From: Sulfurovum sp.
GTDB taxonomy: Bacteria > Campylobacterota > Campylobacteria > Campylobacterales > Sulfurovaceae
Direction of reading: 5' to 3'
Assembly: GCA_021159425.1 (NCBI GenBank)
Contig: JAGGRU010000181.1
Location: 1-11,051 of the forward strand
DNA: 11,051 nucleotides
In this document: in pieces, positions 7,936-11,051 of the stretch
How positions within the stretch are numbered: the stretch's first letter is position 1
Layout: each line of letters opens with the position of its first letter
Notes under the pieces: model-generated
Told to the model about the DNA's origin: nothing
Databases searched by the model: none
What the model saw: only the letters and a program-made list of their open reading frames with translations
Position numbers and translations under genes: made by a program

Positions 7936-8466
7936 ATGCGACAACTATTATTAATATTAACAATGAGTATTTATGCTTTTTCAGCATCTATAACACTTCC
8001 TGAAAACTTTCAGGCTAAATTTACACAGAAAATTACAAATTCTAAGAAAAAAGTGATCAACTACAGTGGTAAAGTATCTTTTTCTGACAAAGTATTATTG
8101 AAATGGGAATATGTAAAGCCAACAAAAAAAGAAGTATGTACGAATGGACATGATCTTAGAGTGGTCGATCATGACTTGGAACAAGTTTCAAATTATCGTA
8201 TCAACAAAGGTTTTGATCTTAGTAAAATTTTGAAAAAAGCAAAACCGTATAAAGATCGTAAGCATGTTTACATTGCAAAGTATGAAGGTAAAAATTACAC
8301 GATTCAAACCGATGCCAAAGGACGTTTAATCAGGGTTGCCTATTTTGATGACCTGGAAAATACCGTATTGATCATTTTTACTAAAATGAAGTATGGAAAA
8401 GGTAAATTAAAAGCGAGCACTATGAAATGTAACTATCCTAAAAGTTATGATATCATAAACGGATAA
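7936..8466 (+). CDS. lolA: Periplasmic outer-membrane lipoprotein chaperone LolA
   Basis: Soluble periplasmic carrier that accepts lipoproteins from the Lol permease complex and delivers them to the outer membrane. Its 176 residues are in the normal range. It has a Sec signal peptide (residues 1-17, charged MRQ then a hydrophobic core ending AFSA, cleaved before SITLP). The LolA start FQAKFTQKITNSKKKVINYSG (split by a short insert from the usual pattern) is followed by KWEYVKPTKKEV and repeated amphipathic strands such as GKNYTIQTDAKGRL. Cys68 and Cys165, the only cysteines, could form a disulfide. The start has AAGGG five bases upstream. lolA is divergent from secA and from the Lol permease gene beyond it, an arrangement shared, from memory, with Campylobacter and Helicobacter. 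It is followed after nine bases by the coiled-coil gene. No LolB is visible. Confidence 0.88.
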   Translation: MRQLLLILTMSIYAFSASITLPENFQAKFTQKITNSKKKVINYSGKVSFSDKVLLKWEYVKPTKKEVCTNGHDLRVVDHDLEQVSNYRINKGFDLSKILKKAKPYKDRKHVYIAKYEGKNYTIQTDAKGRLIRVAYFDDLENTVLIIFTKMKYGKGKLKASTMKCNYPKSYDIING

Positions 8467-8475
8467 GGGGTAAGT

Positions 8476-9030
8476 ATGCAAGAACTATTATCAGAAATCC
8501 AAAATAATCCTACTTTAATGTTCATAAGTGTGATAGCACTGGTTGTTCTTCTGATCATTGCTCTTGTTGTTGTTGTTTCATCTATGCGTGTTAAAACATA
8601 TAAAGACAGATTTATAAATGTGAGAGAAGATAACAATGATAAAGCAGAACGCATATCAAGTTTAGAAAAAGAACTTCAAGAATATAAAATAAAAAATGCA
8701 AGTAATACACAAGAGTTAGAACAGTTTTCAGAGACTAAAAATGTGCTAAATAGTACAAAAGAGTCACTCACAGCAACACAAAAAGAATTTAATGACTTAG
8801 AAAAAGAACAGAGTCAATTAATCACTAAATTGGAAAATCTCCAAGCGATGTATGACAATTTACTCAATGAACATAAAACGTTACAGGATCGGACAGAACA
8901 TATGCAGGAGGAGAACAGTAAAATACGCATAAACAATGCCCGACTTCTTGTGAAACTGGAAACGGGAGAAATGTTTGCTTCTCAACTCAAGCAAAGATCT
9001 TCCAAGAAAAATTCTGCTGAAAAAGGATGA
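8476..9030 (+). CDS. Membrane-anchored coiled-coil protein of unknown function
   Basis: This 184-residue protein is not recognised. Residues 14-37 form one strongly hydrophobic membrane segment. It is followed by basic residues (R38, K40, K43, R45), which by the positive-inside rule puts the long C-terminal part in the cytoplasm. Residues about 50-165 are almost entirely charged and polar with leucine-spaced heptads (for example SSLEKELQEYKIK, LTATQKEFNDLEKEQSQL), predicting a long coiled coil. The tail is basic (QRSSKKNSAEKG). The gene starts nine bases after the lolA stop with AAGGGG five bases before ATG, so it is almost certainly co-transcribed with lolA. It recalls the N-terminal half of RmuC-like or cell-division scaffold proteins, but no catalytic domain is present. 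Function is unassigned; the gene itself is well supported. Confidence 0.8.
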   Translation: MQELLSEIQNNPTLMFISVIALVVLLIIALVVVVSSMRVKTYKDRFINVREDNNDKAERISSLEKELQEYKIKNASNTQELEQFSETKNVLNSTKESLTATQKEFNDLEKEQSQLITKLENLQAMYDNLLNEHKTLQDRTEHMQEENSKIRINNARLLVKLETGEMFASQLKQRSSKKNSAEKG

Positions 9031-9083
9031 CAGAAGATCCTGCTTAATACATAAGTGAAATTTCATAATCAAAGGAAAATATA

Positions 9084-9437
9084 ATGCAAAATGTAAAGAT
9101 ATGGCATAACCCAAGATGTTCAAAATCAAGAGCTGCGGCAGCACTTTTAGAAGAGAAAGGTGTAGATGCAGAAGTAGTTAAATATCTTGAAACACCACCT
9201 ACAAAAGAAGAGCTTAAAGAGATGCTGAAAATGTTGGGAATTTCTGCAAGAGAGCTTATGCGTACGAAAGAAGATGTGTATAAAGCGTTGAATTTAAAAG
9301 AAGAAAATGATGAAGATAAACTCATTGATGCAATGGTGTCAAATCCTAAGCTTATAGAACGACCTATTGTTATTAAAGACGGTAAAGCGGTAATTGGTCG
9401 TCCCATTGAAAATATTATTGAGCTTTTAGCCACATAA
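9084..9437 (+). CDS. arsC: ArsC/YfgD-family arsenate reductase-like protein
   Basis: Small 117-residue thioredoxin-fold protein of the glutaredoxin-linked ArsC family, closest in look to E. coli YfgD. The active-site loop HNPRCSKSR places the catalytic cysteine at 12. The three arginines that bind arsenate in plasmid ArsC have counterparts at Arg60 (ELMRTKED), Arg93 (LIERPIV) and Arg106 (VIGRPIE). There is one cysteine and no CXXC, which argues against Spx. AAAGGA at 9071-9076 lies seven bases before the start. It is 53 bases downstream of the coiled-coil gene and may share its transcript. No arsR, arsB or acr3 is nearby, so a dedicated arsenic-resistance role is not supported; a general thiol-reductase role is equally possible. 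Confidence 0.88.
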   Translation: MQNVKIWHNPRCSKSRAAAALLEEKGVDAEVVKYLETPPTKEELKEMLKMLGISARELMRTKEDVYKALNLKEENDEDKLIDAMVSNPKLIERPIVIKDGKAVIGRPIENIIELLAT

Positions 9438-9609
9438 AAAAGGGATTTTTCAATGTCTTGTTTTTCTTTTTAGAGTAAAAAATCCGACTTTCTACTCTTC
9501 ATTGATGACTTATCCATCATGTCAAAGAAAGCAGGGGTACTGCTTGGGAAAGTAGAACTTAAAAAGTATTTTGTTCCTCGTATGAGTTGTGATGAAAGGA
9601 CTGAAGGCA
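9438..9609. other. Convergent gap between arsC and the AbiE operon
   Basis: This 172-bp stretch marks the step from core genes to the AbiE module. A weak stem GGATTTTT (9443-9450) with AAAAATCC (9478-9485) and a 6-bp AGAGTA/TACTCT pair (9472-9477, 9493-9498) are visible. Neither has a GC-rich stem followed by a T-run, so a terminator here is only tentative. Most of the right part is occupied by the open fragment described separately. No insertion-sequence ends, tRNA or attachment-like repeat is seen. Confidence 0.4.
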
Positions 9610-9641
9610 TCAAAATGCCATCCTATCAGTTAAAAGTTTAA
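9474..9641 (+). pseudogene. Orphan C-terminal gene fragment beside the AbiE operon
   Basis: A plus-strand frame is open from 9474 (just after TAG at 9471-9473) to a TAA at 9639-9641, giving about 55 residues. It starts SKKSDFLLFIDDLS and ends EGIKMPSYQLKV, with mixed and plausible amino-acid content that reads like the tail of a real protein. The only ATG near the left end (9519, leaving 40 residues) has no ribosome binding site, and no other start precedes it. Its last 32 bases run convergently into the 3' end of abiEii. I infer a remnant left when its 5' part was lost, perhaps at the insertion of the AbiE module. A small real gene or chance open frame cannot be excluded. The family is not recognised. 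Confidence 0.3.
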
Positions 9642-10491
9642 AATAATCCCTAGACCAAAAATCCAATACAGATTGGTCTCTTACAAATACTTGTATATCT
9701 TCTTTGGCTTTTTCTATATCTAAAGTATCTATTTTCTCTTTTAACAACTCTTTTAATTTCTCTTCGGTGAGTGTATCTTCCTTATTAAAATTTCCACTTC
9801 CCCAATTTCCACTTTCTTGCATTCTTTCCTGAAGATGTTCCAAGTTTACTTTTATACCTCTCTTGACATACCACTCAAAATCATACCAATCCCTTCCTTT
9901 TACTCTTGTTTTCCAGTTTCTAAATAGAACTGCATGTAATTTTCCTGCATAAAGGTTTGGTAGTGTCATTGCTGTGATATTAAATGTAGTGGGTAAAAGT
10001 AGGGTGTGTGAAGTGGTCTGAAACTTTAAAGGTGGGTTGGTATCAACTTCAAACTTTATTTTGAGTTTTTTCCCGCTATGCACACCATCCAATATATTTG
10101 AAAGATCATCTATCTCTATATCTAAGGTATGTATTGAAGTGTCATTTTTCAAAAAGGCAGATTCTATATCACTCTCTTGTGTTTTGGTCTTTTTACGAAG
10201 TGTCATCTTGATGCCAAGTGCTTCAAACTCATCTATGACATACGGGAAATAGGTTTCTATATCAAAAGTAGGGTCTTTACTTAAAAGCGAAAAATCCATA
10301 TCTTCCGAAAATCTATCTAGTCCATGAATAATACGCAGTGCCGTACCGCCATAAAAAGCAGCTTTTTGAAAAAAGCCACCACGGTATAAACCTAAAAGGG
10401 CTATTTCCTGATAGACTTCTTTAAGTGCATTTATTAACGCATCTTCACTCTCTATCTCATACTTTGAAAGCATTTGTTCTATAATGTTCAT
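9610..10491 (-). CDS. abiEii: AbiEii nucleotidyltransferase toxin (MenT-type)
   Basis: Toxin half of an AbiE system, a DNA-polymerase-beta-like nucleotidyltransferase. Relatives in this family (MenT toxins) are known to add nucleotides to tRNA 3' ends and arrest translation; AbiEii itself gives phage abortive infection. The 293 residues show the family motifs: FYGGTALRIIHGLDR (46-60), the catalytic pair in FSEDMDFSL (Asp64 and Asp66, 61-69), KIKFEVDTNPP (144-154), AGKLHAVLFR (182-191, Lys184) and KGRDWYDFEWYVKRG (198-212). The C-terminal RDQSVLDFWSRDYFKLL is also family-like, so the protein appears complete and active. Its ATG overlaps the antitoxin stop by four bases (ATGA), the usual coupling. 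The 3' end overlaps the plus-strand fragment by 32 bases. The exact substrate cannot be told from sequence. Confidence 0.9.
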   Translation of the reverse strand: MNIIEQMLSKYEIESEDALINALKEVYQEIALLGLYRGGFFQKAAFYGGTALRIIHGLDRFSEDMDFSLLSKDPTFDIETYFPYVIDEFEALGIKMTLRKKTKTQESDIESAFLKNDTSIHTLDIEIDDLSNILDGVHSGKKLKIKFEVDTNPPLKFQTTSHTLLLPTTFNITAMTLPNLYAGKLHAVLFRNWKTRVKGRDWYDFEWYVKRGIKVNLEHLQERMQESGNWGSGNFNKEDTLTEEKLKELLKEKIDTLDIEKAKEDIQVFVRDQSVLDFWSRDYFKLLTDRMAF

Positions 10492-11051
10492 GTAGCCATA
10501 TCCTTTAGCACTTTATGTAAAAATTCTACTCTCTTAGACTTAGATATCTCAGCATATTTTGTCACTATTTCCAAGTCCATATCAAACAGCTCATCCATAT
10601 CAACCCTCAAATCTTCTTCTAAAAACAGAAGCATTGCTTTTTTGGAAGCTATTTTCACACCCTTTGTGTTAAAAACCTTATCACACAATGCTTTTTCTTT
10701 TGATGCCATCATGAAGTTACCTTGTTTGGATGAAACGATTTCTACTCCAAGTGCATAAAGTGTTTTATCTATGTGCCTATAGCTAAATACGCCATGAGGA
10801 GTAGAAAAGGTTTTAGCTCTTTTGGTTGTTGCTGAAGTGACAGCCTCTACTCTCTCTGGTGTAATACCATGGTAATAGAGTGCATATTCATAAGAGATGT
10901 ACGAAGGTCCTAACAGATTGTTAGCAATGATCTCTTTTGAGATAAGGGTTTTGACATAGGGGGAATTATATACATAAAGTCCTTTTTTCAATGAAGTTAA
11001 AAGCCCTTGTTGTTTCATGTACTTTATTTTGTCGTTGATATATTTGTAGCC
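10488..11051 (-). CDS. abiEi: AbiEi-family antitoxin / transcriptional regulator (5' end outside window)
   Basis: Antitoxin partner of AbiEii. In characterised AbiE systems it is a winged-helix DNA-binding protein that represses its own promoter through inverted repeats. The reading frame runs open to the right edge, so 187 residues are visible and the true start lies beyond 11051. The ATG at 11018 is internal: the residues before it (GYKYINDKIKY) continue smoothly into MKQQGLLTSLKKGLYVYN, which is the expected winged-helix wing leading to a GLY motif. Further landmarks are LGPSYISYEYALYYHGITPE, TKRAKTFSTPHGVFSYRHI and MMASKEKALCDKVF, all typical of AbiEi. It ends MAT with a four-base overlap into abiEii. 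The promoter and operator are out of view. Antitoxins of this class do not block the toxin by tight protein binding in the studied cases (type IV). Confidence 0.85.
   Translation of the reverse strand, partial: GYKYINDKIKYMKQQGLLTSLKKGLYVYNSPYVKTLISKEIIANNLLGPSYISYEYALYYHGITPERVEAVTSATTKRAKTFSTPHGVFSYRHIDKTLYALGVEIVSSKQGNFMMASKEKALCDKVFNTKGVKIASKKAMLLFLEEDLRVDMDELFDMDLEIVTKYAEISKSKRVEFLHKVLKDMAT

Noticed and set aside
9044..9433. A 129-residue frame on the minus strand opposite arsC.
   Set aside because: Serine- and leucine-rich antisense shadow of a clearly real gene with all active-site residues on the plus strand.
9443..9498. Intrinsic terminator between arsC and abiEii.
   Set aside because: The possible stems are AT-only or 6 bp long with wide loops and lack a following T-run in either direction; recorded only as tentative.
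10488..11018. A complete 176-residue AbiEi starting at 11018.
   Set aside because: The frame continues upstream to the window edge with winged-helix-like residues (GYKYINDKIKY), so the 11018 ATG is internal and the gene is partial.
1..11051. CRISPR array, tRNA, rRNA or riboswitch.
   Set aside because: No regularly spaced direct repeats, cloverleaf sequences or known riboswitch cores were seen; the only strong repeats are the palindromic element and the hairpin at 31-88.

Overview
The window looks like chromosome of an AT-rich member of the Campylobacterota (epsilonproteobacteria), probably a Sulfurovum/Sulfurimonas-type organism. The main reasons are the arrangement of lolA divergent from secA followed by a LolC/E-type permease, which from memory is also found in Campylobacter and Helicobacter, together with the AT-rich codon use and Gram-negative envelope gene content. 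The genus is inferred from protein character only; no database was searched.

Layout, left to right. Positions 1-111 lie downstream of mltG and hold a long imperfect hairpin. mltG (minus, 112-1065) and a very large AsmA/YhdP-type protein (plus, 992-3643) are divergent, and their 5' ends overlap by 56-74 bp, so each promoter must sit inside the other gene. The 281-bp gap between that gene and the next convergent gene is filled almost stop to stop by an elaborate palindromic element: 33-bp inverted ends enclosing two hairpin arms of 96 and 97 bp. Next come the lolC/E-type permease (minus, 3925-5145) and secA (minus, 5145-7784), which overlap by one base. Across a 151-bp divergent promoter region, lolA (plus, 7936-8466) is followed by an unrecognised membrane-anchored coiled-coil protein (8476-9030) and an ArsC/YfgD-type thioredoxin-fold reductase (9084-9437). 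The right end (about 9474-11051) is accessory in character: an orphan C-terminal gene fragment, then a minus-strand AbiE toxin-antitoxin operon (abiEii toxin 9610-10491, abiEi antitoxin 10488 to beyond the right edge).

How the genes fit together: the left nine kilobases are mostly cell-envelope building. SecA drives export of presecretory proteins. LolC/E releases lipoproteins from the inner membrane and LolA carries them through the periplasm. The AsmA/YhdP-like protein is of the kind thought to help move phospholipid towards the outer membrane, and MltG trims nascent peptidoglycan glycan strands. The AbiE pair is a defence/toxin-antitoxin module that appears to have been placed beside this core block. 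The least explained objects are the nested palindromic element at 3651-3918 and the gene remnant at 9474-9641.
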